A stretch of DNA of 64,000 nucleotides, taken from positions 1 through 64,000 of the forward strand of contig VDFB02344339.1 of NCBI GenBank assembly GCA_007258455.2. The letters are read 5' to 3'. The notes under the pieces are model-generated. The model was given only the letters and a program-made list of their open reading frames with translations. It did not search any database and was not told the DNA's origin. The position numbers and the translations under genes are program-made. The stretch is from Sequoia sempervirens. Its lineage: Eukaryota; Streptophyta; Pinopsida; Cupressales; Cupressaceae. Below are positions 36,901-48,488 of this stretch, one piece after another (positions within the stretch are counted from its first letter, which is position 1; every line of letters begins with the position of its first letter).

Positions 36901-38041
36901 CCATGTTGGCCACGCGACATTACCCTCTAACACTCCTTCTTATGTTGTTACTTTGGAAATCCTCTGGAAGTGGGTCTTTGTCTTGAGTTGATGGATCATA
37001 GTTGTTTGAATTGATTTATGGTTTTACCCTATTTTATCTATGGTGTATTCTATGGTCTTGTATAAATCTTGTTGATAATTTGGGTTTCAACCTTGTACTC
37101 TTATGGTACTGTGATATGATGTTATTGTGTTGTTTAATTACAATTTGGAATTGTATTATGTTTGGAAGTGTTTCATGATCATCCTTTAGTTATTTGTTTG
37201 CTGGTTATTGCTTTATTTATGTGATGAGATTTATGACTCTTGGATGTGGTTTATTGTGTCATTGTAATTTCTGAGTGTTATGATACTTTTTTTATGACGT
37301 TGAGTCTTGTGGTTCTCTGTTGGATGTTCTTGGTTGAGGTCTCTTTCTTGTTAGCTCCTAGCACAGGGGGTGGGTCTTCCGACTCACATGGTCGGGTGGA
37401 ACGTGCCAAGCACCCCATTGGGTCCCCAGTCAAGGATCGAGAGGTGAGGATTGATGCTGTTGCGGTGACTCAAGAGTTGTATTTGTCTTGGAGCCAGTTA
37501 TGATACTTTGTATTCATCTATTCATTTGTATCATGCTATCTGGTGATGGTTTCACTCATATTTGGGACACTTTTGTATCATTGTACTTCTTGAACATTGT
37601 ACTGTAATGTAATATTGGCCATGGTAGCTGTTATTCAATGCGTACCCAAATGGTTTCTTATCAATGCTTAAATATGAATGTGTTTTATTTGTTACTATTT
37701 ACTTTATATCTTTGGATTTTATTCTTTATGGTTGTTGTATGGATCTAAGTCGCATAATGACTCCTCGTGTACCCCAAGGGATGTATGTGTTAATGAATCT
37801 ATTTAAATGAAATTCATGTTATGACTTGATGTGTATTACATGTATGTTATGTGCATTTAAAAAAGAAAAAGTTGTGCTATAATTATTGTGTTATTGTTCT
37901 TTGGGGTTCGCACGGCGGGGCGTTACATCTTTTCTCATATGTTTGACATTTTATTTTCTAAGCTCGCTACCGAGAAGAGAGAATGTTGAGTGGGAATTTA
38001 GTATTCCTATCAAAAAATAAGTTTACAATTATTTGGAATCA

Positions 38042-38560
38042 ATGGAGGAAAGTGTAAGTGCTTGCAAAATCTATTTCACATCCCTAATGGTGAATCTGTG
38101 CTTCAGTATGTCAATACCTAGTCAGTTTGAAGTGGGCTCCTCCTCTTGTAAGAAAGAATTGGAAGTTGTCATTGGTGAATCCTCTCTAGAATCTAAAAAG
38201 AGAAAAACTATCACAAAAGATGAAATCACTATCTCAGAAGAAAACAAGAATGAAGAAGAAATTGTGACTAGATCTGACTCCTTTGGTCTAGAGGATATAC
38301 GAATGATGTTAAATAAAGGTGATATGAAGAAGGTTGGTGAAATGTGGATTGCAAGCTCTTCGATCGAAAGACCTAAAATTTATGATGTACTAGTTGATTA
38401 TTTTCTCAATAGGGGTATTTCATTTTCTGATGTGTCTCACTCATTACTAGATGATCTAGTTGAGGTTATTGAAGAAAGAACATTGTTGGAAGGACCCGAA
38501 GGTCATAGTTTCGAAGCTATGATTGAGAGAAGATGTACCAAATCCAAAAAAAAAATCTAA
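38042..38560 (+). CDS. copia-2 ORF of unknown function near the 3' LTR
   Basis: ATG at 38042, 172 codons, open. Charged protein: a Ser/Cys-rich N-terminus, a basic stretch (KKRK, SKKRK), an acidic KNEEE stretch, then a helical-looking part with ERPKIYDVLVDYFLNRG, HSLLDDLVEVIEERTLLEGPEG and a Lys-rich end. After the stop, further Lys/Glu-rich helical pieces run to about 39000 in broken frames, so the original protein was longer. Its place between pol and the 3' LTR is where SIRE/Maximus-type copia elements carry an env-like ORF; equivalence is an inference, as no transmembrane segment is visible. The flanking nested element removes any view of its upstream part. Confidence 0.4.
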   Translation: MEESVSACKIYFTSLMVNLCFSMSIPSQFEVGSSSCKKELEVVIGESSLESKKRKTITKDEITISEENKNEEEIVTRSDSFGLEDIRMMLNKGDMKKVGEMWIASSSIERPKIYDVLVDYFLNRGISFSDVSHSLLDDLVEVIEERTLLEGPEGHSFEAMIERRCTKSKKKI

Positions 38561-39145
38561 ACACATTAATGAGACAAGAGAATGCATCAAAGAAATATTT
38601 GACATCTAGAGGTATTGTCTCTGGTGGCTGGCAGTTGTTGACAATTTTAGAAGCAAAATTGAAGCCATTGAATCTAAGATGAATTGTATTGGAACTATTT
38701 TTGATTTCTTTAAATAAAAGAATGGAAAAAAAATAATAAGAGTTGGTGAATTGCACATGGAATTGTTGATTGCTCAAAGGAAAAGAGACAACTTGGTTAA
38801 AACCTTCTAGCTAGTTAAAGAAATTGTTGAGGTTTAGTTGGATCATCTCTCTGGAATACTCTATGACACAAAAGATTGTGAACGACAATGTTTGTCTTTA
38901 GATAAGAAATCCTTTTTTATGTAGTTTTCTTTATTGGATGGTATGAGTGCAAGGATGAATTTAGTTGTACTTGCTTTGAAAAGGATTCTTTTGATCCTGA
39001 GTGACAGGTACAAGAAAATATTTCATGTAAAAAGTGTCATTTTCACTTGAATATTTAAGATGGGGAGTTGGAATTCCTTTGTATATAAAATATTACCATG
39101 TACATACATTTACATCCTATTTTTTGTTGCCCTTTTACATTGATC

Positions 39146-39265
39146 TCAAAGGGGGAGATAGGTGTGGAGAGAGGAGTAAAAAGGGAAAGGACAATGTTGT
39201 TAAGGAGAAAGAATGGTATTTTGAAATTTTTGGCACATGTTTCCATCAATGAAAAAGGGGGAGAT
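39146..39265 (+). other. Two purine tracts before the 3' LTR of copia-2
   Basis: TCAAAGGGGGAGATAGG near 39147 and AAAAAGGGGGAGA (39252-39264) just before the LTR. Repeated purine tracts are also present in copia-1. Confidence 0.7.
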
Positions 39266-40335
39266 TGTTGGAAGAATGAAGAAGAATGGCATACTATACA
39301 GTTTTGTGTTATCATTGATGTCACCATGTTATATGGGTTGTGACTGTAAGACTAAGTTATTATTTGTTTTGGTATTTTGGTCTGGTATCTGAACTGGTAT
39401 ATAGTTTATATCCTCCAGTATTTTGGTCCTCAACCCTCTGTGGTTGATAGTTGCTGCTTGTAGTTTTGGGAAATAGTTTATGGATATTGAAAGCATGTAT
39501 GTTCATAATCTCTCATGCTTAGGTGCTCATATGGTGTATCGATAATATTTTGTTGACTCCATTTTTCTATTAAGCCCATCTTTGGCCAACCTTATGGATA
39601 ATTGTTGGTATGGTGAATTAATTTTGTTTTGTAGATATATGTGTGACCTATCTTAAGTCCACATAGACATGATGTAGCGTGTTGAGCATTTGAATTGTCT
39701 TTGGAAGATATTGTGAATGTTTGAAGCTGACAGTTGATATTTTTGATGAACAAGGATTACATCTAATTAGGCCGACCTAATTGATGCTTGTGAATAGGTC
39801 ATATATATATATATTTATATATCAGACAATTTTAAAGATCGTAAGTGCGAAGAGAGAGAGGAATGACATTGATGTGAATATGAAGAAGTGTGTTAAGTTA
39901 TTCTATTGAGAATCATTGGAACTATATCAACACTTGTTAGGTGCACTCTCATCAGTTCATTTTAGTTGTGAAGCCAATATTTTTTTGTAATCCTTTTTGT
40001 AGGTAGTGACCCTACTTGTGTAAGCAATGAGCTTTAGTATCCAGATAGTGAGTCCTATTCTGGGCAGTGAGCCCTTTGGTAGTGAGCCTTATATATTCAG
40101 TTTTGGTATTACTTTATATTGTGAGTTAATCCTCACTGTGGTTTTTCCCTTATTGGATTTTCCATGTAAAATCTAGTGTTCATTGTGTTTATTTTCCTTT
40201 CTGTTATCTACATTACATGTTCATACTCATAATAGAATAGTGTGGTTGTGAAGTTGATAAGTGTTTAAATTTTTGTGTTTGAATTTGGTGACAACTGATT
40301 CACCCCCCCTCTCATTTGTCATGTGCCTTTTAGCA
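39266..40335 (+). repeat. 3' LTR of copia-2
   Basis: 1070 bp, TGTTGG...TTAGCA, aligned with 21492-22533 and followed by the AAGAG duplication. Confidence 0.92.
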
Positions 40336-41690
40336 AAGAGTAAATCCCACTTTCCTCAAATGATTCCAAGTTGGTAGGAGGAGGAAAATATGGAGTGGAG
40401 TGAGGTTCCACCAAACCATGGCAAATAAGAATCTGCACTACATAAAAAATGTCCAAAAGAATATTGGAAATAGTACAACCCATCTTGGGTTTAAGACCAT
40501 GCAAGTTTTTGATGGAATCGTAAGAGTAGTCATCAAGCAATTCATTGGCCATTGAGCTCAGGAGAGCTAAGATGGAGAGGTTAGATAAATTGAATTTCTA
40601 ACAAAGAACATCTCCAACAAGACTAGAGACATTTACAATATCATAATCCTCAAGGGAATTATGCAGTGAAGAGAGAGGACAAACATGAGGCAAGATATAA
40701 GAGTCGACTAAAAATTTAACCATCTCACCACACCACAAAACATCCATTAAATATGAAACAAATCAAGAAGATACCTCATGCAGGAGTGACACAGAGTGAA
40801 ATTCTAGCCAGTCATTCCCCAGAACCATTATAATTTCCTCCTCCATGGGCTTGCATTCTATGATGCAAGTTCGGCTTAATTTTTCTGTGTAGAATGTTCT
40901 TGCATCTTAGAGCTTATGATATCTTGATGGAACCACCACTTTAAAGGAATTTTGCATTGTGACTATGACAAGAAACTAGGAAATGTGAGGACAAAGGACC
41001 AAATATGGTATATAAAAAGACCATCGTACGTAGGAAAGAATACGGTGCAAGGACAAAAATTAATGCCATTGTAAGCTTATTGCACCAAAGGGTGGTTCAC
41101 AATAATCAAAGAAGTCCATTTTAATGTTCCTATAATATAACCTTGCCAAATGTCCCCAAGTATAATATTTGGAAATCTCACTGTACTCCTCCACTGTAAC
41201 ATTGTAGCAATGAAAAGAAAAGGGGATCATAAGATCCATAAGGTATAAGAGCCCAAGAAAAGATAGTGGCCCACATACACCCAACAACATCCAAAACTTA
41301 TGTTAAATCACATGTGATAAAGAAATTTGCACATGTCTAAAGTACAAATAGCAGTGTAACAATAAATGAGATGTCGATACAAATATCTCAACCAATTTCA
41401 AATTTAGAAATGTTGATAAATAAGTGAATCTTTTCCCAAGTAAATGAGAATTTTTTCCCAAATTGGAGACAAATAGAGAACCGTTATCTTCTAAATTCTT
41501 ATCATAGGAATGAAGGATACATTGTACCGAGCATTCTTCCCAAGAAGAAGGAAGTTATATCTTGCTGCCAAAACTCCCCCAGACTAACCAAAAAAGGGAA
41601 AATTCCCTAGATGCAATTAATATAGAGGGGACCCCAAGCCAACACCAAATAATAGAAAGATATTTCATATAACAATAAAAAATTCCATGT

Positions 41691-41819
41691 GTTTCAATCA
41701 ATGATGCCACATATTTCATTCAAAGATGCCACATCATCTTTTGATATTATGCCACATGTTTCAATCAATGATGCCACATATTTTAGTCAAAAATGCCACA
41801 TCCTCTTTTAATATTAAGT
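41691..41819. repeat. 67-bp tandem repeat, 2 copies
   Basis: GTTTCAATCAATGATGCCAC starts at 41691 and again at 41758, with TGCCACATC and CTTTT(G/A)ATATTA blocks in both. Confidence 0.8.
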
Positions 41820-42015
41820 ATTTTTTCTTTTCAAACTTCAGCTTCAAGAATGGGCCCGATATGCCTCCTAAACAAAAGAACAAAGTTAATGCCAATCACC
41901 AAAAAATAAGTCTATAGAAATTATAGGAAGAACAAGTAATTGGGAATCATATGAAGGAATTTTGATGAAATTAGTTCATCAATTTCAAATATTCCTGAAA
42001 TGCAAGGATTTTTTA

Positions 42016-42432
42016 CTACAATTTTTGATCAATGGCCTTATTTGCAAGTTGATCTGCTTGTTTGCTAGCTTCCATGTAACAATGCATAACTTCATAAGAG
42101 GAGAATTTTTCCAAAAGTTGAAAAATGTGAGCAAAATGATAATTCAAATGCCAAGACTCTAAATGACCTTTCAAGATAGTAGATGCCACAATCATGGAGT
42201 CACCTTCAATAAAAATATTGGAAACAGATAAGTCAATTGCTAATTTCAGGCCCAAATAAAGAGCATTTAGTTCAGCAATATTATTTGTGCCATCAAGAAG
42301 ACTTGAACAAATATCCCCAATGAAGTTACCTTGATGATCTCTTAAAATAGCAGTAGCCCTAGATTTCCCAGGATTACTCCTAGAAACTCAATCGAAGTTT
42401 AATTTGATGGAGCCCATGGGTAGGGATATCCA
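42016..42432 (-). pseudogene. LINE C-terminal RNase H domain
   Basis: Reads GSIKLNFD, stop, VSRSNPGKS at the start, then ILRDHQGNFIGD, NNIAELNALYLGLKLAI, NIFIEGDSMIV and KQADQLANKAID. These are the plant LINE RNase H blocks, with the acidic residues D, E, D, D in place. The only stop inside is a TGA where NFDG is usual. The frame continues, across the DNA-transposon insertion, from the LINE C-terminal part that ends at 55187. Confidence 0.88.
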
Positions 42433-42434
42433 AC

Positions 42435-42438
42435 TGAT
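42435..42438. other. Target-site duplication TGAT, left copy
   Basis: TGAT before the left terminal inverted repeat; the same TGAT follows the right one at 55184-55187. Confidence 0.85.
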
Positions 42439-42464
42439 GGGTGTGTGCAAGAATTTGAGTCCAC
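42439..42464 (+). repeat. Left terminal inverted repeat
   Basis: 26 bp, opening GGGTGTGTGC and closing TTGAGTCCAC. It overlaps a perfect 22-bp palindrome (42461-42482, half-site CCACTTTTTGG). Confidence 0.85.
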
Positions 42465-43337
42465 TTTTTGGCCAAAAAGTGGAAGTGTTTTCCCTGATTT
42501 TCAGAATTTGACACATTTGACCTTAAAATTTGAAGCACTTAGAGATGGAATCTTTAAAAAGTCAGTAATCGTAAAATGTAGTGCTTGGAGTCTATTTCCA
42601 AAATATGTCATTTATTTCAATACCCAGATTGTACAAATTGAGTTTCAATAGGTGTTTCTAAAAACCACTTTTTAAAAGTCACTTTTTTTTACCATACCAT
42701 GCACATGTACGACATCCATATTTTGACTTAAATTATCGTATTTTTCTAAATCATTTTGGGAAAATATTTTTGACTCACTGAAGCTTTTTCTTGATATTTT
42801 TTTGTAATTTTTTATTGAATATATTTTTTTTGTTAAATTTTTATTAGGAAAATTTGTCATTTTGAAAAATTGTCGTGTATGACATGCATAAGATGACCTA
42901 AACTTATCATTTTTTGAGTTTTTTTTTTAAATTGAAAAGAATTGTCTAAAGTTTGTTCTCGTGCAATCCGTTCATCAAAATGTTATGTTGATCAAAAGTT
43001 ATTAAAATAGTAAAAACCCTGATATTTAAAGTTTATGGACCAATTTTATTACAAATTAATTGAAAAATAGAAAAAATAATCCAATTGAAAAAATAATTAC
43101 ATATTTAGAATCTACATTGTCTCATCTGAAATGGGTTTTAATTTTGTCAAAAAATTCTACAAAAAAAGTCATTAGCCATATGCCCAAAGTCGGTATTTTT
43201 CTCTGACATCGTTAGGACCTTCAACTTGCAAGTCAAACCAAGTTGAAGGCCTAGGTTCAAATTTTCAATGCTTTTCCTGAACCAAAATCCTAGGAAAAAA
43301 CCCGATCACAAAGCTAATAGAAATTCAAATTTTAAAA

Positions 43338-43566
43338 AACGGGATCCCCATTATAAAATAGGATCCCATTTATTAAAAACAGGATCCTATTTTATAATCA
43401 GGATCATGTTCCTTAGTTTATAATATTTAGACCATTGGGAGGGAAATGGGATCCCTTTTTATAAATGGGATCTCGTTTCCCTTCCAATAGTGCCCACATT
43501 GAATATCGAGGAACGAGATCCCGATTTTAGAACGGGATAACGGTTTTTATAAATGGGATCCCATTT
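43338..43566. repeat. Left array of GGGATCC words
   Basis: At least seven GGATCC- or GGGATC(C/T)-containing words spaced 20-45 bp apart, typically in AAACGGGATCCC, TTATAAATGGGATCC or TTTATTAAAAACAGGATCC. The array matches the style of the right array. Confidence 0.8.
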
Positions 43567-43699
43567 CTTTTATTTAAATTTACTACAAAAAATTATTGTG
43601 AAGTCTGCAACTTCACATATGTACAACCAAGAGCAGTTAAAGTAAACTATTTTTCATGAGCTATTGTATTTACAGGTGGTGAACTTGATTTTTAGTTGA

Positions 43700-43945
43700 T
43701 TATTTCAAATGAGGCATCATCTACACCATTTTTGAAGTGGAATTGTGTTATTTTTGTGCTTGTTTGGAGGAACAAAAGGTCTTCAACTTGCAATATGGAT
43801 TGAATTTTTCAAAGGAGGCATGAAGAAAACAATTTTTAAAGTGGAATTGTGCTAGTTTTCTACTTGTTTTGAGGAACAAAAGAGGAATAATTTTGTCCTA
43901 ATAAGTATTCAACTTCCAATTTGGATTGAATATTTTGAAGAATTT
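43700..43945 (+). repeat. Imperfect tandem duplication of about 110 bp
   Basis: Shared blocks: AAAGTGGAATTGTG(T/C)TA, TTTT(G/C)T(G/A)CTTGTTT, GAGGAACAAAAG and CAACTT(G/C)CAAT(A/T)TGGATTGAAT, near 43735 and 43840. Confidence 0.7.
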
Positions 43946-46736
43946 CACTATTAACATTCATTTATGCTTGAGAATTTTATAATCATGGGAGATAAAGCTC
44001 GTAATAAGAGAAGGAAGACATTGAATCAAGAATTTGAAGCAAATAGAGAGGAGAGGCAAAGACAAAGACAAAGAAGAATGAAAATGAAATCAATGAATGA
44101 TGGTGGAGCAACCAATTCCACAAATATTGAAGATGAAAACATTGAGGATGCCATGGTTGTAGATGAATCTAATTTGCAAGGAGTCAATTTAGAGAAGAAT
44201 ATGATTATATAAACAAGTCCTACTATGTCTTCAAATCCCTCTTTGAATGCTATGGAGAATGTTTCAATATGCACAAATCCAGGTACGTCTTCAAATCCAC
44301 ATGTTAGTGAAATGGTAAATTTGTATGTAGATGTTTTACAAGATGTTGGGCTTAATGATGTTGACATTGGTGATATTCAAAGAGATGAAACTTTTATAGA
44401 ATTTGTTGAAAACAAAAAAGAAAAATCTTTTGTTGCAAATGAAAATCAGAATGATCATTTTCTAGAAAATGAAAACAAAACCTATATTTTTCATGAAAAT
44501 GAAAATGAAAATGAAAACTATTTTTTTGATGAAAATGAAGATGAAAATGTAAATGAAAATGAAGATGAAGATGAAAATCTAGAAAGTGATGTTGAATTTA
44601 ATGAAAATACTTAAAAAAAAAAAATTGGAAGTGGTGTTTTCAATAATCTTCCTAGTCAAATTTCTTGGAGGAAAATAAGAACACGTACGAATAGAATATA
44701 CACCAAATTCTTTTATTGTAAAAAAATTGCATTTCAATGTCAACTAATGATGCAATTGATGAGAATGAAAAAAAATGAGGAAAGTAATGAAAAAGTTAGG
44801 CTTTTATGTTAAACCAAAAAGAAAAGATCAATCATTAAAACATGTTATGTCTACTATTGCTAGTGCCATTCAATCTATTGGGAAAAATAGTCGATCTAAA
44901 GATAAAAACGCAACAAGAAGAGCTATAACAACTGCTATAGTTAATAAAGCAACTTTGAATAAAAGAATGGTAAGCAATATTAGTGAAGTTTTAAAAATAC
45001 ATCCTAAAACATTGCTAAGAGCGGCAAAAAGAAGAGAAAGTATAGAAAATGATCATCAATCAATGTTGGAGTTTCAGTGGATGACTACCGAGGTTGATAT
45101 AAAATTGAATGTTGAAATTAAATCTTTGATCAAAAAATATTGGCATGATAATACTAGGGTTTCATCTAATGCTAGAGATGTTTTAAAATTAAGGGTGGGG
45201 TCCAAAGTTTGCGATTCTCACCCAAAACACCTATTAGATACAACACAAACTGAATTTTATAGAAAATTTTGTAGCGATTCAGTGTTACTTGGTAATATTA
45301 AAATAATTCAAAAGTTTTTTGAAAAATGTAAACCCTGGTATGTAAAACTTAATAAGCAACAGATATCTTGTTGTTGTAAAATACATGTTCAATTTCACTA
45401 TTTTTATGATTTTTTTGATATATACATTGTGCCTTGCATACTAACATGATTATACAGGATTGTGGTATTGATATGCCACCTGAAGCAATAAGAGAGTTTA
45501 TTTTAGGTTTTTTTTGTGAAAAATCTAATGATAAATTATTTTATTTAAGTTCTTGTATTTCTGGACAATGCATTAACTATGGAAATCTTTCATTTTTAAG
45601 AATTTGTTTGTATGAAAGTGTTGATCATGATTTTGGACAACAATTAGTAGATGTCAAAAGATTTAGGAATGTTCACTATTCTTTAAAAGATGGAAAAATA
45701 GGAAAGCCTTGTGATTTAGTTACAGAAAAAGTTAGTGTGCATGCATTCATGAGTGAATTTAAGAATAAAATTGTACCAAAATATGTCATGCACTTTGAAC
45801 ATGCTCGATGGATTGATGGAAAAAATTTCACATGTAGAAATGCATTTCCAATTGGTACTATACTTTCAGTGGTTGATTTTGCAGAGAATTATACTCTCGC
45901 TCTACAAGAGGAAATTCAATCTCAATATTATAATTCAGTGCAAGTAGCTATGTTTGTCCATATTGTTTATAGAGATGCAGATGATAGCACTAAGGATGAT
46001 AGAAATTTTTTGAGGGAGTATCATTTTTATTTGAGTGACAATCAGTTACACTCGTCAGAGTTTGTTCAATATTGTTTCAGTATATTTTATAGAAATTTAA
46101 GTGAAAGAGGAATCCAAATGAAAGAACACCTCATATGGTCAGATAATTGTACGGGGCAGTTCAAGAATGCTTGAATATTCTATTAGTTAAGTATGGTTCA
46201 CAAGGAACTTAATGTCCAACATATATGGAGGTTTTTTGAAGCTAGGCATGGTAAAGGAGAACATGATGGAGTTGGTGTGTGTGTCAAAAGAATTATTGCT
46301 AGAGAACAATTATAATTCAAGAATTCAATTAAATTTAAAGATGTACGTGAGATTGTGGATTGGTGTAATAGTAGATTATCTGCACTTGGTTTGAGTGATT
46401 ACTCTACATTTCATCATTTATTTTGGTTGGTGGAAGAAGAGAACATTGTTCCTAGAGTTGATTGTGAGACAATCAGTGGATCTACTAAATGGCATTCATT
46501 TAGGACTACAACAGCAAGCACATGGACTATTTGGACAAGGGAGCTTGCATGTTTTTTCCATTTTTGTATCTTAGGATATTGGAAAGCATGTGAAAATATA
46601 GAATTGGTTGAACAGTGGGAGAAAAGATTGTTGACACCTACATTAGCACATAATCAATATGAAAGAACTATTAAAGAAAATGATCAAGTGTTTGCATCTA
46701 ACTATTATGGTCATGTTTCAGACCTTGTACAAGAAG

Positions 46737-46846
46737 GTAATTTCAATTCAACTTATTTCATTTTATTTCACTTTATTAAGTTATTTTGTAATACTAAATT
46801 ATTTATATGGATATACACAAGTTATTAAATTAAATTTTGTTGGCAG
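46737..46846 (+). other. Probable intron 1 of the transposase gene
   Basis: Donor GTAATT after CAAGAAG, acceptor TTGGCAG, 110 bp, AT-rich. The open frame downstream (DIAYVVIAPEG) is off by one relative to this splice, so a small indel or another donor is implied. Confidence 0.55.
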
Positions 46847-46979
46847 GACATTGCCTATGTTGTTATCGCACCTGAGGGTAATGAAAAGAAAACAAAATAT
46901 TGGCTGGCTCATTGTGTGGAAACTAAACATAATTTAATAACACCCTGAGAAGATGATGATGTCTTTCATTATCCAACAG

Positions 46980-47130
46980 GTACGGTGATCCCCTTAAGAC
47001 AACCCCTTAAGCAAATTTTGATAACAAGTTTTAGATCCCTTTAAGCAATTTTTTAGAACAAATCTTTGATCCCCTTAAGAAAATTTTGAGAACTTATTTG
47101 ATGATGGTTTTTGAACATGTTTTCCAATAG
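46980..47130 (+). other. Intron 2 of the transposase gene, containing CCCCTTAAG words
   Basis: Donor GTACGG after CCAACAG and acceptor CCAATAG join the frames HYPT and GSVVVVGTW. The intron holds three to four copies of GATCCCCTTAAG or close variants, the same word that forms arrays elsewhere in the transposon. Confidence 0.75.
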
Positions 47131-47383
47131 GATCAGTGGTGGTTGTTGGCACTTGGCTACAAAAATACCTAAGAAGAAAGAATGGTCTACCTGCATTTGA
47201 CGACTATGAAACACATAAAAATATTATACATTATTCACATTTGGTGGTGGAAACAAATATAAAACTAGAGCGGTATCATGGAAGACCTTAAAAAAAAGTG
47301 CTATGGTCAATTTCTATGAAAGATCATGAGGCAATCATAGATGCATTGCAAAAAAGAGAGGATGCAAATGGTACAATGGAATA

Positions 47384-48138
47384 AGTAAATACAAGTAAAT
47401 ATAGTTTTAGTTTTATTTTGTCCTTTTAAATACATTAAATACATGTTTCGACATTTGTCAAGTGTGTTATTAGTTGAAATTTATTTAAATTTTCCTTTCA
47501 TACATCCTTAAGGAATAATCACAAAAGGGATCTAGTCCATGCAGATTCAACCTAGACAACATGGAATACTTGGTAAAAATAGGTAATTATTAGTTAAATT
47601 ATGTTTAAATGTATGTTTTGATTACATATTGATATTGCTTGGACATTAATAGTTAAAATTGATTTATTGTCATTTTTTGTATCCTTAAGCCATCATTGCA
47701 TTGATCTCATACTTTGAAACAAAAAGGAGAGGATGTCTGGATTCAACCTACAAACATGTGTGGAATACTTTTAAATGCAGGTACTTGAGTTCTGTACATA
47801 TAGATAGTTTTATATAAATTAAAATATGTATGTTTTGATGATTTCATTGATATTGCTTATACCTTTTTGATATCGTGGTGTGAAGACCTACTACATTCTA
47901 GCCATGAGTTTGAGATGTTCTTGAGATGGCATATCCAAATTTTGTAAACATTGTTTTGAGATGACATATATGTACATACATACTTACAAAATTAAGCATA
48001 CTCTATGTACTTCTATGTATCAAATCAATATTCTATATATTTTGTTTGTTAAATGTGCATTTTTTCCTACTTTGAAACTTTATGTCTAATTGTATAATCA
48101 CTAAATATCATGCATACATTATTGTTAAATCAATTATA
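47384..48138. other. No recognised gene (transposon interior)
   Basis: Downstream of the transposase there are only short frames. It probably contains the 3' end of its transcription unit. Confidence 0.4.
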
Positions 48139-48488
48139 TCCTTAAGACGTTGTATTATGACCCCTTAATACATCCCCTTAAGAAATTCTATTATGACCCC
48201 TTAAGACATCCCCTTTAGACGTATTATGACCCCTTAAGATATTCTATTATAACCCCTTTAGACATCACCTTAAGACCCCTTAAGACATCCCCTTAAGACA
48301 TTCTATTATGACCCCTTTAGACGTCCCCTTAAGACCCCTTAAAACATCCCATTAAGATGTTCTATTATGAACCCTTTAGACATCCCCTTAAGACGTTTTA
48401 TTATAACCCCTTTAGAAATCCCCTTAAGACACCTTAAAACATTCCCTTAAGATGTTCTACTATGACCCCTTTAGACATCCCCTTAAGA
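48139..48488. repeat. Array of CCCCTTAAGAC words
   Basis: More than a dozen copies of (C)CCCTTAAGAC or CCCTTTAGAC within 350 bp, in a rough pattern TTCTATTATGACCCC, TTTAGACATCCCC, TTAAGAC. Units are irregular, 13-50 bp. Confidence 0.85.

Larger units (their letters stand above)
24648..37927 (+). mobile_element. Giant-LTR non-coding retrotransposon (LTRs about 6 kb, interior 1.24 kb)
   Basis: Two direct repeats, 24648-30684 (6037 bp) and 31929-37927 (5999 bp), both start TGTAGCGCCTTCC and end GGCGGGGCGTTACA. The 5-bp duplication TCTTT flanks the whole (24643-24647 and 37928-37932). The interior starts with a primer site TGGTATCAAAGC, one base from the initiator tRNA-Met complement, and ends with a purine tract GGGGGGAGGA. 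The 1244-bp interior encodes nothing recognisable. In most stretches that I compared the LTRs differ by 1-2%, so this is the youngest layer of the nest. It resembles LARD-type elements in being long and non-coding, but the LTR-to-interior proportion is extreme. Confidence 0.95.
31929..37927 (+). repeat. 3' giant LTR
   Basis: 5999 bp, collinear with 24648-30684. Differences include an AT microsatellite expansion (33914-33962), a 5-bp indel near 32465, and two short islands of much higher divergence (about 36388-36500 and 36821-36926). Confidence 0.93.
21492..40335 (+). mobile_element. copia-2: Ty1/copia-type element, non-autonomous, carrying a nested element
   Basis: LTRs at 21492-22533 and 39266-40335 start TGTTGGAAGAATG. 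The element is flanked by a perfect 5-bp duplication AAGAG (21487-21491 and 40336-40340). Without the nested 13.3-kb element and its TSD it is about 5.56 kb. Primer site TGGTATTAGAGC (22536-22547) fits initiator tRNA-Met. The interior has a broken gag-type ORF with zinc knuckles and a separate 172-codon ORF near the 3' LTR. No integrase, RT or RNase H is visible, so it needs a helper. The two LTRs differ by roughly 10% plus indels. Confidence 0.93.
40336..42438 (-). mobile_element. LINE, middle piece with RNase H and downstream sequence (piece 2 of 3)
   Basis: Minus strand. It starts (high coordinate) at the TGAT target site of the DNA transposon (42435-42438), includes the RNase H domain (to 42016) and runs to the AAGAG target site of copia-2. 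Between 41600 and 40341 the minus strand has several moderately open frames (for example 41290-41060 and 40552-40341) that I cannot assign. Whether these are LINE 3' sequence or an older insertion is open. Confidence 0.7.
43985..47383 (+). pseudogene. DDE transposase gene of the DNA transposon, with introns
   Basis: ATG at 43985. Residues 1-70 are basic and Arg/Gln/Lys-rich (NLS-like). An acidic Asn/Glu/Asp repeat stretch (44430-44610) follows after an in-frame TAA at 44210. A second frame (44640-45440) holds a helical domain and a Cys-rich block KPWYVKLNKQQISCCCKIHVQF. The third frame (45449-46840) holds the catalytic core: VVDFAENYTL (D near 45875), WSDNCTGQFKN (D at 46142) and FFEARHGKGEHDG (E at 46238, or a nearby acid). 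Three stops in the core (TGA 46172, TAG 46184, TAA 46313) look like C-to-T or G-to-A decay. Intron 46980-47130 splices in frame. DDE assignment rests on motif spacing. Confidence 0.7.

Noticed and set aside
45337..45456. Intron from the GTATGT donor at about 45337 to TACTAAC...TACAG at 45456 in the transposase
   Set aside because: It would remove the Cys-rich block CCCKIHVQF, which looks like coding sequence; a shorter intron from a nearer GT would be under 40 bp. A frameshift is as likely, so I did not annotate it.
48139..48488. Regularly spaced short words that might suggest a CRISPR-like array
   Set aside because: Spacing is irregular, the spacers are repetitive, and the window is plant nuclear sequence; it is a satellite-like array inside a transposon.
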